A DNA stretch of 64,000 nucleotides. Origin: Winogradskyella pelagia (lineage in GTDB: Bacteria; Bacteroidota; Bacteroidia; Flavobacteriales; Flavobacteriaceae). Positions 56,101 through 64,000 of this stretch are shown here, piece by piece (position 1 is the stretch's first letter; the number at the start of each line of letters is the position of its first letter). Both the position numbers and the translations under genes were made by a program. Location: NCBI RefSeq assembly GCF_017581965.1, contig NZ_JAGEVF010000011.1, forward strand, positions 86,026 through 150,025, written 5' to 3'. The notes under the pieces were generated by a model. It worked only from the letters and a program-made list of their open reading frames with translations. It was not told the DNA's origin and searched no databases.

Positions 56101-56355
56101 AGCGCCCAAATAATTGAATATTTCTATGATTATCTTAATAACGGACTACCTAAAGATAAAGCCCTACAGCAAGCCAAACTAAAATACATATCCACTTCTC
56201 AGGGTAGAACTTTAGCTCCTCAGTATTGGGCTGGCCTAGTTTTAATTGGCGATGTTTCGCCCATAGAAATTAATAGTTCTAATCAGCTATATTGGCTCCT
56301 TGGGTTACTTATAGTTATTATTGTTTTTGCCGGTATTAGATTAATAAATCGTTGA
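53137..56355 (+). CDS. CHAT-domain protease with long TPR region, membrane-anchored
   Basis: 1072 residues. A signal peptide or N-terminal anchor (about 10-26) leads a long tetratricopeptide region (about 95-500, with many 34-residue repeats), a helical linker (about 515-690), a CHAT (caspase-like peptidase) domain (about 720-1035) and a C-terminal membrane helix (about 1046-1068). The catalytic dyad is visible: His903 in HIGTHAE and Cys949 in LTACETGKPTYQPGEG. A TTG at 53128 lies inside the preceding stop region, so the ATG at 53137 is used. Topology places the protease outside the inner membrane. The substrate is unknown, but the exported TPR domain of the neighbouring anti-sigma-like protein is a candidate. 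Confidence 0.85.
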   Translation: MLRLNAKTLLLLKAFLCIWFLGFGQNQHKKDLTSIDKLMKNEEFNIAKAIANKKIDSLISENSFYQLTDYAYYLGRIEFKINGKSSAIKTVNDLTENIYNKTTNLKVLRQLALETGSFYESINDSETARQFNIKALELTKQMPNAKGQDLALVQSNLGVYSSRLGDIATAARYHQDALESLNSDSEADPDSYYISYNSLGAMMWYSSKFDSAVYYYKKAEKVLKTLEQTPWNKYYRAASLNNNIGGIYSIQGDMDGSLMAMQNTVKYLNSFLKEDISETRRNHASQFLFQAIDNYGGLYKDMGDYKKAKQLLMLSYRQKRDFFDSDSPEIAKSLVLLGQIESSLHNYNSAEQYLDEGIASFKANPGDYTYWLGDAYYHKAMLKNLVRHRDSTKFYLALAKTNYEISLGDYYDEVYLDFIINSSNFYALYGDADLALNMAESALTYIRKNQGRKTLLEYYQLLNLADINYKLENYEESLGYTDQAINLLNSNELAKNSKLNKLQVESNKISAILLKIKTLFNLSSNNDEAELNRQLELIDEGLVLLERKKSILSSESSTAILIQDNVELFKIAKRICLNLFEITNDISYMEKLLAYHESMVYHKIRTRLNSKSANLTAKLPAEVIEKESQLKSKLNSALSEDRDFNAFVTKEKEWNSFLRELKQEYPDYYDLRYASIIEDLGNITSKIPKNTTIVRYIYLEDNLLALIITESDIKVYQLADKTISDDIFILNKKLETLQPPFKTLHKLYSALWQPFENDLNTENIVIIPDENLFNLSFELLTAEKCNTNTELVNTSLLSKYLISYNYSFHLLEKDSQPIGYDSNFIAFAPEFSDDMKTEYKIGIKDSINLDYSYLKLLPQPFAKELANQYSRIFDGSSFLNEKASKAVFTAKAKEHKIIHIGTHAESDNVSPEFSRLIFAKENPDDNNSLYTYEIYNQDLSSNLAILTACETGKPTYQPGEGMISLAHAFNYAGSESILTSLWKIDEKSSAQIIEYFYDYLNNGLPKDKALQQAKLKYISTSQGRTLAPQYWAGLVLIGDVSPIEINSSNQLYWLLGLLIVIIVFAGIRLINR

Positions 56356-56670
56356 TACTTTTGTGTACTGAATTTTTTGAGCACAGAAGCTTTAACAAAA
56401 AAAAACTTCTCATATTCACGTTTTTAAAACGTTAATTCCGAACAAAGACGATTATCTCAACAATCTGTATTACTCAAAATATTAGTTAAAACCGTATCCC
56501 TTTTTACTAATTTCCATAATCGAATTGAGATTTGGCAAAATATTCTTGTTCTACAAATTTCTTCAGAGACAAAAAACATTCTATCGAATTGAAATATAGT
56601 TTCTATGAAATCTAACCACAAAAAAAGGGGGGTTTATAAACCCCCTATTAAATACTCTTTATAAACATCT
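56356..56670. other. Intergenic region without a gene
   Basis: Between the convergent CHAT-protease and serine-hydrolase genes. It is AT-rich and holds only the terminator of the hydrolase gene at 56620-56645. No ORF, promoter or RNA gene was recognised in the rest. Confidence 0.6.
56620..56645 (-). terminator. Rho-independent terminator after the serine-hydrolase gene
   Basis: GGGGGTTTATAAACCCCC is a perfect palindrome (56628-56645). On the minus strand it is followed by a run of T (complement of 56620-56626). Confidence 0.85.
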
Positions 56671-58569
56671 TTATTTCTTGATAAATCTGTAGGACGCATT
56701 GGAGGCTGCAAAATCTAATTTTAAGATATACATACCAGAATTAAGTTTACCAGTTTCTAAAGTATTAAAAGCGTTTTCTAAAACGCCTTTTAGAAGTAAT
56801 TTACCCATGATATCATAAACAGAATACTGAACAGTTCCAATATTATTTTTAAATTCAACATTAACAACATCGTCTGTAATCGATGGGTAAACATCTACAA
56901 AATTTTCTATGTTAGCATCCCCTATACTCAAAGCATTGGTATTCTGAATCAGTTCTTCAGAATTGCCCAATAGATATAGTGCGTTGTTGCCTGTCGTAGT
57001 ATTCTTGTTGTATTCGTAAACTCTAAAAACATAATCAGTGCCTTCGATTAAACCATTTACAATTGTAGTTGATTCCGTTCCATTATAAATTACAAAAGTA
57101 CCGTCACCAAGATTATCTCCAAGTCCAAAAGTAGAATTTGCAGCATAATCGGTCCCATCTAGTGGATAAGAATCAAAGTTACTATTGGTATTCATGGCAG
57201 AGGTCAATTCTTTTGCCACAACTAGTCGCGAAGTTCCATTTCCATTGATCCAAGATAATTCCATAGTGTTTTGCGTAATATTAGAAGCTTGTAGATTTGA
57301 TGCATTAACCGATGGCCATTCCATTAAATCGTGACTAGGAAATGTTGCGGTTCCAGAGATACAATTCCATCCCAAGCCATCTAATGCACCCCAAAATGCA
57401 TTAGAATTAGATCCTACTGCGCGCTTATTTAATATTATGGCCCATGTATAGCCACCACTGGTACGCACAAAATAACTTGCCGTACCATCAACAGCACCAG
57501 AATGCCACCAATTATTTGCAGCGTTTACACTCCAACCCTTTGCATAATAGCTGGCTGCGCCTGAAGGTGTAGTCATTGTAGAAATTGTTGATGCTGATAA
57601 AATATCTGGCTTTGTTGAAAACCCGTCTACAGCAACCAATAATCTCGCTAGGTCCCTTGCTGTAGCAATCCAACCTCCATGACCATCCATTGCTTCTATG
57701 CTAAATCCACCATACTCCCAAGGTACTACATTACCAGAGCCATAAAGATCTAGGGTTGTATAACCATTACCCACATATTCCCCCTCACGTTCACGCCTTT
57801 CATCTTGTCTATTTTTACCAATGTACATATCAAAAATACCTAAAGGATGAAAAATTTCTTGCTGCATCCAAGACTCGTAATCCATACCTGACACTTCCTC
57901 TATGATTTCGCTCAGCACTAAATAACCCATATTTGAGTAAGCATAGGTTGTACCCGGCTCATAATTTAAAGTCTTTTCTAGTACATATCGTATTAAGTGC
58001 TCCTCCCTAACCGGATACGTTTCCCCAAAAGTATCTGAAATATGTAACGGCGCAACAATTGGATCACAACCACTAAAGTACCAAGGGTATGGTGCTGTTG
58101 GACTCGGAAAGCAATTAACATTTCTATCCCACCCAGCAGTGTGTTCTAATAAGTTTTGAACTGTAATGTCGTAAACCCTTGTATCTGTTATGTTTGCTTG
58201 TGTAAAATACCAATGGTTTTCTAAAAGCCCTCCAGTTCCAAAAACCTTATCATTTAAATCAATACTGCCGTTCTCCACCATTTTCATAATCCCAATTGAG
58301 GTGATTGGTTTTGATACACTAGCTATTCTAAACATATGATGCGGTTGAGTCACCTCAGTTAAGTTTAAGTCCGCATTACCAAAGCCTCTAGAATAGACTA
58401 ATTTCCCATCTTTTGCCAAAGCCATGGTTAGGCCTGGAATATCAAAGGTGTTCATAAAGTTAGTGATCTGAGAATCACAATGGGACATTTCAGGAACAGA
58501 AATTCCCGTCTGTGCAGATGTTAAGAACGAAAGTATTGAGGCAATAGAAAAAAGTACTAGTGGTTTCAT
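56671..58569 (-). CDS. Secreted beta-lactamase-family serine hydrolase with T9SS sorting domain
   Basis: 632-residue secreted protein. Signal peptide (1-19), serine beta-lactamase-like domain (about 30-400) with Ser84-x-x-Lys87 (SVSK), the Tyr-x-Asn motif (YAYSN) and the HSG triad motif (HSGAVDG), then a fibronectin-like region (about 415-540) and a T9SS C-terminal sorting domain (about 555-632) ending YRFIKK. The enzyme could be a D-alanyl-D-alanine peptidase or an esterase; the substrate is unknown. Type IX secretion means it is probably exported to the cell surface or outside. Confidence 0.88.
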   Translation of the reverse strand: MKPLVLFSIASILSFLTSAQTGISVPEMSHCDSQITNFMNTFDIPGLTMALAKDGKLVYSRGFGNADLNLTEVTQPHHMFRIASVSKPITSIGIMKMVENGSIDLNDKVFGTGGLLENHWYFTQANITDTRVYDITVQNLLEHTAGWDRNVNCFPSPTAPYPWYFSGCDPIVAPLHISDTFGETYPVREEHLIRYVLEKTLNYEPGTTYAYSNMGYLVLSEIIEEVSGMDYESWMQQEIFHPLGIFDMYIGKNRQDERREREGEYVGNGYTTLDLYGSGNVVPWEYGGFSIEAMDGHGGWIATARDLARLLVAVDGFSTKPDILSASTISTMTTPSGAASYYAKGWSVNAANNWWHSGAVDGTASYFVRTSGGYTWAIILNKRAVGSNSNAFWGALDGLGWNCISGTATFPSHDLMEWPSVNASNLQASNITQNTMELSWINGNGTSRLVVAKELTSAMNTNSNFDSYPLDGTDYAANSTFGLGDNLGDGTFVIYNGTESTTIVNGLIEGTDYVFRVYEYNKNTTTGNNALYLLGNSEELIQNTNALSIGDANIENFVDVYPSITDDVVNVEFKNNIGTVQYSVYDIMGKLLLKGVLENAFNTLETGKLNSGMYILKLDFAASNASYRFIKK

Positions 58570-58633
58570 ATGAAATCATTTTGAAGGTTAATATATTATG
58601 ACATCGAGACAATTTCAAAATGTCATCAAACCC

Positions 58634-59067
58634 TTATGACCTTGGCTTAATCAATTGGAAATCACACATAACAATGTTACAGTTAATATAAACATTTTGA
58701 AAGACTTGAGATTTAAATTTTACCAAAAAACGACTCTTTTCAATGGCTTGTTTAGGTAAACCATGATCTTCTGCATCCAATAAATATACGAAGCGCCTTG
58801 ATGGTGAAAGGTCTCCAAATCTACAGCCGTGACTGTAATTTCAGCATCAACTAATGGCGCCCCCTTGGGTGAATTTTCTAAGAAATCGTCGAAGGTCTCG
58901 TAATGAAAATAAGGCATTGCTTTCACGGTATTGTGTGTGTCACAAGACTTTTTGACATAGCGGTTATCTATAGTGTAGATAAAGCTTGCGCCTAGATTTT
59001 AGGCCAAACGCTACAGTCTACCTCAATTTCCTAAGGTTTTACCGTTTTGGATACCAATTCCAAAAAA
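58634..59067 (-). pseudogene. TrmH/SpoU-type RNA methyltransferase pseudogene
   Basis: Reading the minus strand in one frame from 59067 gives FFGIGIQNGKTLGN-stop-G-R-L-stop-R-L-A-stop-NLGASF, which lines up with the SpoU start GYFGIGI..KT..N(I/V)GTLWRSAYNLGA if the stops replace Ile/Val, Trp and Tyr. Stops are TGA at 59023-59025, TAG at 59011-59013 and TAA at 58999-59001. It continues as IYTIDNRYVKK, MPYFHYETFDDFL and VDLETFHHQGAS. A frameshift near 58774-58785 moves the frame to AEDHGLPKQAIEK, the conserved family motif, and then runs to the TAA at 58634. The original start codon is lost. The 68-residue ORF at 58720-58926 is only its open middle part. Confidence 0.85.
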
Positions 59068-59223
59068 TTTATTAGTGAAATTATCTGTTATGGTGTTGCA
59101 AAAATAAAAATAACCGAGATAGTTAATAACTCACTGCGGTTAAAAAGGGAATACTTCTGACTGTAATCAGATAGCTAATGAAGTGATTAATATAACGAGT
59201 TGTTTGAGTTTAAAAGTAAAATG

Positions 59224-59256
59224 CAAAAAAAAAGGCTTCCAAATAATTGGAAACCT
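59224..59256 (-). terminator. Rho-independent terminator after the large T9SS protein gene
   Basis: Minus-strand stem AGGTTTCCAA/TTGGAAGCCT with one G-U pair and a short loop, followed by a T run. It lies about 24 bases beyond the stop at 59280. Confidence 0.83.
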
Positions 59257-59279
59257 CTTTTCGCTATTAATCAGGGATA

Positions 59280-62200
59280 CTATTTCTTAATAAATTTCTT
59301 ATTTACAGCTGTTCCGTTTATAGACAACTTTACAAAATACACTCCACTTGGCAAAGAGCTAACATTAGTGTTTAGGTAGCCGTTAAAAATCTCTTCCGGA
59401 CTTACTGTTAGTACTCTTTTACCTAAGGTATCGAATATCTCAATAGGCTGATCTACCTGAAAGTTTGATAAAAGTTCAAGAGTTAAATCATCCTCTGCTG
59501 GATTAGGATATAAAAAAATATTTTTCTGAAGTAAATCCACATCAGTAATACTCAATATTTCTTGACCCAAAACTTCACCAGAGAATGTAAGCTCAGATTC
59601 ACCTTCATTATATACAGTTTCCACAGCATACCTATATAGTTCATTGGTGTCAATCATACTTAAATCTATATCTTCAAATGAAAGGTCGGACACAGGACCA
59701 GTGTTTATTTGATCCCAGTTAGTAATATCAGGAAACTCACTTGCAAGACCTCGATAAACATTGTAAGAAACGGATTCATTGTTGGTTGTAGGAGTACCAT
59801 CAGTTAGCGTATTTACTCTTACATGAAAAGCCATAAAAAATGTCCCGCCACCCAGAAATGGAGACACCAACGTAATGGGTTGTCCTGGATATTTAATTAC
59901 AGCAGAATCCTCTTCACTTGGAAGTGTAAAGTCAATTGCCAAGGAACTTGTGCTCTCAACATTATTTTGCCAATGTACCATTACAGCGATATTATCTGTC
60001 ACCACAATATTTGGAATTTCTATAGTCTGTGTTGAATCATTTAGAATTAGAAATGGCTCACTTGATGCAATTATGTTTTCTGTGGCCACATCAAAAATAT
60101 CAATGGTCACAAAATCTTCTGCAAGGTTAAAAACATCTGTTCTAATCTCAACACTTGTAATGGTAGTTATTTCGGTAATCTCAAATTCATTTCCTAGCCA
60201 AACCTCTTCGAGAGGTTCATTAGTATAGCTATTAGAAATGACATCCGTATCGCGTTGAAGTTTCTCTTTAGCACTTAGTTTAGGTGTTTTCCACGTAACA
60301 TCAGGATTGCCAGAGGTATCCACAATAACATCAAAAGGACTTATGAACTCTTCATCCATAATTATATCGCCTAAGTTTAAATCCGAATTTCCAGGTGTAG
60401 CTGAAACAGTTCTTGTAAAATAGCCATATAGTGTGGTCGCAACCTCATAGGCAGTATCTTCAAATGTATCTGGAAATATAAATACTCCATTAGAATCCGT
60501 TGTAACTGTCTGAATGACATTACCATCCTCGGTTAGAACTACATCAACTTGACTTAACGGTGTCGATAAATCGTTACTACCATAAACGGTTCCGAAAATA
60601 GAAACCTCTGCTAACGGCACCAACACAAAATCCTGAACTTGGTTTGCGCTGTTTAATTCTAAATTTATTGTTTGTGCTGCATACCCTATTTGGCTTACTG
60701 TAATTTCATAGATACCATACGGTAAACTCGGAAAAGTATAATTACCGTTAGAATCTGTTTGCGCCGAAATACTAGATCCCAATATTGAAATTGTTGCATT
60801 TTCAATGGGTAATGCCGTATTACTATCCGTTACTGTACCTGTTAATATAGAATTTGATGATGCAGGATCAATAACAAATCTCGTAAAGGCTACATCACTC
60901 GTTGGACCCCAGAAATCAGGAGGACTCAAAGGATTTAATTGGAAGACATCAAATGCACCTATTGTTCGAGTTGGTCCGGATGTAATATCAGCAGTTAGAA
61001 ATCTAAAAATCGCTGGCGGCCATTCAGGGTCATACTGAAAGGTTCTTACCACTACATCTTCTATCCCATTAATCATTACAGGCTGATTGAAGGGAATATA
61101 TAAATCTCGATTATTACCAGGCAAAAACTCAACCTCACCATCAAAAACCAATACGAGTTCTTCGGTAGGTGTCCAACCATTATCTAAATTATCCAAATTG
61201 GATTGTGCAATCCATACCTGCAATGGGTATGTAGTTACCTTTTCAGAAGGTAACAGGTTATCATATTTATAAGCCATTCCATATGCCATTCCTGGGGTAC
61301 TGAACTCTTCGTTATAGTACAGAGTCTCTGCTAAATCATCTTCTCCAAGAGTATTGGTATTTCCGTTAGGAGTAAAAGGTATGAAACCGCGTTGATTAGG
61401 ACTTCCAATACTATTTAAAACAACTGTATTAGGTACTATACTGACATTAGTCTGGAAATAAGTTGTATTATCAGACGTATTTTCATCCTGCGAATAGTCA
61501 ATTTCAAAATATAAACGCTTATCAGCTAGCTCAGTAAAGGTATAATCTATAGTGATGGTTCCATACTCCCAACTACTTAGATTTACTCCTGAAACAGAAG
61601 CTAATTCAATGCCAGGTGCTTCCATTAGTTTTACCGTATAATCCGTTCCTAAAACCGGAAGTGACCCTGCATTTCTAATAGTACATTCAAAACGTTCACT
61701 AGTATTTTGTCTAGCTAAAAAATAAATATCGCTATTGATTATCCTTAAATCATTATTAAATTGATGTAGTTCCGCATCAGAGGTGAACAAATCAAATTTA
61801 GATTCGCCATAACCACCTGTCGAAGTTGATACTATTCCTATTTGGTTAATACCTGCAGCAGCAGAAATATCAATTTCCCTCAAGGCCCAATTTGAATTTG
61901 AACTATTAGCAATAGTTGCTATAGTGTTAACCTGGCCAGTTGTACCGTCCTTGTAAACTAAGGTATGATTGGCCGAAAAAAATTGAGATGTTTTAATATA
62001 AAACCTAAAAATATCACCGTTCTCAATATTCAGCAATGGAGTGTACAAGGTATCTGAAATCTCTCCGAAGAAATTATTATCGACCGCGGAAACATAATAA
62101 AAATCGCCATCAACAGGCGTGTCAAAATTAATATCATCCAACGTCCCAAAATTCATACTCCAACCTTCTGGTGGAAATTTGGGACCTTCAAAACTCTCAA

Positions 62201-63365
62201 AAAAGACGCTGTTAGAAACAGAAGATGTAAAACTATCATTATTAGGGTTATTATCTCCAAATGCATCTAAGGTCGCTGTAATGGTATTTATCCCTTCTGG
62301 AAAATTAAATGTGCCTATCGTAATTGTCTTTGTTTCTCCTGGAAGGATATTTAAACTGGAACTTGTAAAAGGGTTTTGTGAAACACCATTAACTTCCCAA
62401 GTGATCTCAGCTATATCTATTGGGTTTGACCCAAAATTCTCAACCGCAACCTTGACATCAATAGTTCCATTTATGGGAACCAAACCAACTGGTGTAATTT
62501 CTACAATTCCACCATCTCTTATCGGTGAAATATCAAAGCTCGTTTGAACGTCGTTATTACTATCATCAAAATCATCTGTAAGGACTAAACCAGCAGTAAT
62601 GTCATAGGACCCTATGGCATCAAAATTGAAATTCCCTAAGGCAATACTTTCCGTTTCCCCCGGTAAAATTACAAGCGTATTATCAGTAAATGTCGTTTGC
62701 GCAACTCCATTAACTTCCCATGGAATAGAAACTTCATTAATTACTGTCTGGCCGTAATTCTTTAACTGAACTATTACAGGAAGGATTGCAGGATTCTCTG
62801 ATACGCCAATAGGACTTGAAAATCCAACAAATCCAGCATCGGTAAAATTAGGTGGGGATACTGAAACATCGTCTATATTCCACGCATGAAAAGTACCTTC
62901 ATGTCTAAAGGCCACATGGATTGTTTGTCCAGTATAACCAATTAAATCAATTGTTCGTTCTTCCCATGAAATATCGTTTAAACTATTGGATTCGAATACT
63001 TCCACAAATTCACCATCATTAGGATTGGAACTGCCTGTAGAAATCAATACAGTTGCTTTATCATAGAATTCAGTATTACTATGAATTTCCCAAAATTTCA
63101 ATTGATAGGAGTTATTTACCACATTTATTGCAGGTGATACCATCCAATTATCCGCTTGCTCATTACTTATACTCGAATAGGCCGAGCCAGATCCTGTATT
63201 GGCATTACCATTAAAATCATCTCTCCAACCATCGAATGCTTGGCCTAAGACATAAAATTCCCAGTCTTGTGGAGGCCAAGATTCAAAACCTTCCTGTAAG
63301 GTGTTTTGTGATTCTGAAATTCCAATTATGAATAAAACACTTAAGAGTGTAAATAGTTTTTTCAT
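59280..63365 (-). CDS. Large secreted multidomain protein with T9SS sorting domain
   Basis: 1361-residue surface or secreted protein. Signal peptide (about 1-19), an N-terminal choice-of-anchor J-like region (about 22-180, FESWPPQDWEFY and NWMVSPAINV), two CARDB-like adhesion modules (about 180-385), a second choice-of-anchor-type region (about 390-540), CARDB-like and beta-rich sections, two carboxypeptidase-regulatory-like modules (about 845-990, GTVTDSNTALPIENATI and GTVYGSNDLSTPLSQVDV), a further beta region and a C-terminal T9SS domain ending NKKFIKK. No catalytic domain is recognised, so it may be an adhesin or structural protein. Confidence 0.88.
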   Translation of the reverse strand: MKKLFTLLSVLFIIGISESQNTLQEGFESWPPQDWEFYVLGQAFDGWRDDFNGNANTGSGSAYSSISNEQADNWMVSPAINVVNNSYQLKFWEIHSNTEFYDKATVLISTGSSNPNDGEFVEVFESNSLNDISWEERTIDLIGYTGQTIHVAFRHEGTFHAWNIDDVSVSPPNFTDAGFVGFSSPIGVSENPAILPVIVQLKNYGQTVINEVSIPWEVNGVAQTTFTDNTLVILPGETESIALGNFNFDAIGSYDITAGLVLTDDFDDSNNDVQTSFDISPIRDGGIVEITPVGLVPINGTIDVKVAVENFGSNPIDIAEITWEVNGVSQNPFTSSSLNILPGETKTITIGTFNFPEGINTITATLDAFGDNNPNNDSFTSSVSNSVFFESFEGPKFPPEGWSMNFGTLDDINFDTPVDGDFYYVSAVDNNFFGEISDTLYTPLLNIENGDIFRFYIKTSQFFSANHTLVYKDGTTGQVNTIATIANSSNSNWALREIDISAAAGINQIGIVSTSTGGYGESKFDLFTSDAELHQFNNDLRIINSDIYFLARQNTSERFECTIRNAGSLPVLGTDYTVKLMEAPGIELASVSGVNLSSWEYGTITIDYTFTELADKRLYFEIDYSQDENTSDNTTYFQTNVSIVPNTVVLNSIGSPNQRGFIPFTPNGNTNTLGEDDLAETLYYNEEFSTPGMAYGMAYKYDNLLPSEKVTTYPLQVWIAQSNLDNLDNGWTPTEELVLVFDGEVEFLPGNNRDLYIPFNQPVMINGIEDVVVRTFQYDPEWPPAIFRFLTADITSGPTRTIGAFDVFQLNPLSPPDFWGPTSDVAFTRFVIDPASSNSILTGTVTDSNTALPIENATISILGSSISAQTDSNGNYTFPSLPYGIYEITVSQIGYAAQTINLELNSANQVQDFVLVPLAEVSIFGTVYGSNDLSTPLSQVDVVLTEDGNVIQTVTTDSNGVFIFPDTFEDTAYEVATTLYGYFTRTVSATPGNSDLNLGDIIMDEEFISPFDVIVDTSGNPDVTWKTPKLSAKEKLQRDTDVISNSYTNEPLEEVWLGNEFEITEITTITSVEIRTDVFNLAEDFVTIDIFDVATENIIASSEPFLILNDSTQTIEIPNIVVTDNIAVMVHWQNNVESTSSLAIDFTLPSEEDSAVIKYPGQPITLVSPFLGGGTFFMAFHVRVNTLTDGTPTTNNESVSYNVYRGLASEFPDITNWDQINTGPVSDLSFEDIDLSMIDTNELYRYAVETVYNEGESELTFSGEVLGQEILSITDVDLLQKNIFLYPNPAEDDLTLELLSNFQVDQPIEIFDTLGKRVLTVSPEEIFNGYLNTNVSSLPSGVYFVKLSINGTAVNKKFIKK

Positions 63366-63379
63366 AGTATTTTTAATTA

Positions 63380-63410
63380 AAAAGTCGCACCATTCAATAA
63401 ATGGTGCGAC
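63380..63410 (-). terminator. Rho-independent terminator after the partial T9SS protein gene
   Basis: An 11-base-pair stem, GTCGCACCATT with AATGGTGCGAC, around a 5-base loop. On the minus strand it is followed by a run of T. It lies about 9 bases beyond the stop at 63419. Confidence 0.87.
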
Positions 63411-63418
63411 ATAAATTA

Positions 63419-64000
63419 TTAGTGTTTTAATATGGTTTTAGTGATGGTATTCCCATCAGCAATTATTCTTAGAATATAGCTTCCGCCAGGTAATTCTGAT
63501 AGGTCGAGCTGGTGATTAGAACTATTTTCTAAACTGACAGTTGACACTTTCTGACCCAATAACGAATACACTTCAATATCTACTTGTGCATGCGTACTAC
63601 CAAATTGGATATTTAAATCACTTTCTACTGGATTTGGATAAAACTGTACTTCAAAATTATCTGGCACATCATTTATACTAAGTGAATCAATATTTACACA
63701 ATCTGATGTTACTGACGTAGCACAAGCCGTATTAGAAATTATAACGGCATAACTTCCATTGATTGTAGCTGTAAAGGACTGATTAGTTTCATTTGGAAGT
63801 GGTGCATTTCCATTGTTACAATCAATCCATTGATATGTTATTCCTGGCCCACTTTCATTAGCCGTTAAAACTTCATTATTCTGACTAATCGAATTATCAA
63901 TACTAAGCTCTGCCCCCTGGACCTCGAAGACCGCCACTGTAGGCGTCGGGTTGTTAGGGTCCGTGTTGGCACAGTCGACCGTAATCTGGCCCGTTACGTC
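63419..64000 (-). CDS. T9SS-sorted secreted protein, 5' end outside the window
   Basis: The minus frame is open from 64000 (reading DVTGQITVDCANTDPNNP) to the stop at 63419, so the gene continues beyond the right edge. A GTG at 63937 could be called as a start but is internal. The visible 193 residues hold an Ig/SprB-like beta module (GITYQWIDCNNGNAPL) and a C-terminal T9SS domain (about the last 80 residues, VQFYPNPVESDLNI to TITKTILKH). The right-most 90 bases are clearly richer in G+C (56 of 90 by my count) than the rest of the gene. Confidence 0.8.
   Translation of the reverse strand, partial: DVTGQITVDCANTDPNNPTPTVAVFEVQGAELSIDNSISQNNEVLTANESGPGITYQWIDCNNGNAPLPNETNQSFTATINGSYAVIISNTACATSVTSDCVNIDSLSINDVPDNFEVQFYPNPVESDLNIQFGSTHAQVDIEVYSLLGQKVSTVSLENSSNHQLDLSELPGGSYILRIIADGNTITKTILKH

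Noticed and set aside
58720..58926. Apparent intact 68-residue gene on the minus strand
   Set aside because: Its first codon is a GTG inside a longer frame that matches an RNA methyltransferase on both sides; it is only the open middle of a pseudogene.
59823..62547. Several plus-strand ORFs of 60-140 codons within the large T9SS gene
   Set aside because: All lie opposite a continuous, well-supported coding frame with a signal peptide and sorting domain.
1..64000. tRNA, rRNA, CRISPR array, transposon or phage
   Set aside because: No such gene or repeat structure was recognised on either strand by reading; a dedicated tRNA or repeat search was not possible here.

Overview
The window looks like a chromosomal segment of a marine-type member of the Flavobacteriaceae (Bacteroidota). 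The DNA is AT-rich. Several promoters match the Bacteroidota pattern TTTG-N(16-23)-TAnnTTTG. Three minus-strand genes end in type IX secretion (T9SS) sorting domains. Family-typical genes (GSCFA, DUF6252-like lipoprotein, VF530/DUF2132, TPR-type sensors) are present. No rRNA, tRNA, CRISPR array, transposase or phage gene was seen. Assignments rest on motif and family recognition by eye; no database search was run.

Layout. 1-2273: an Mla/MCE lipid-transport operon (permease cut by the window edge, ATPase, MlaD). 2287-4614: a TPR adenylate cyclase and a small exported partner on the minus strand. 5055-9081: a THI5/NMT1-like binding protein divergent from an msrB-msrA-aldo/keto reductase-small membrane protein-nitroreductase operon. 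9083-13185: a minus-strand envelope redox block (DsbD, two rhodaneses, two thioredoxin-fold proteins). 13288-14317: marR-yceI with an apparent autoregulatory operator. 14394-21090: a complete trpEGDCFBA operon behind a leader peptide with three consecutive Trp codons and an attenuator. 21191-31299: mixed small membrane proteins, EF-hand protein, esterase, YitT, DEAD-box helicase with VF530, TspO-like protein, an outer-membrane barrel, a Crp-like regulator and a large lipoprotein sulfatase. 31299-42919: housekeeping genes (yaaA, rluD-like, PASTA, ddl, coaD, alaS) plus a TPR histidine kinase/LuxR-type regulator pair. 43131-51662: M23 peptidase, MerR, LemA, two TPM proteins, der, era, SIMPL, fhs. 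51817-56355: an ECF sigma factor, a membrane anti-sigma-like TPR protein and a large CHAT-protease TPR protein. 56671-64000: three T9SS cargo genes, with a decayed RNA methyltransferase pseudogene between the first two.

How the genes work together. The trp operon is the clearest pathway and carries its own attenuator. The msr genes, DsbD, TlpA-like and rhodanese proteins suggest protein-thiol repair and reductant delivery to the envelope. The sigma/anti-sigma-like/CHAT trio reads as a self-contained envelope signalling module in which a periplasmic caspase-like protease could control sigma-factor release. That is the most interesting mechanistic hypothesis in the window. The clearest hidden feature is a TrmH/SpoU-type RNA methyltransferase pseudogene at 58634-59067, recognisable through three in-frame stops and one frameshift.

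Several starts were moved from the longest possible ORF using ATG position, promoter position and family N-termini (for example 5969, 11926, 13288, 15963, 19050, 33859, 47632, 49995, 52401, 53137).
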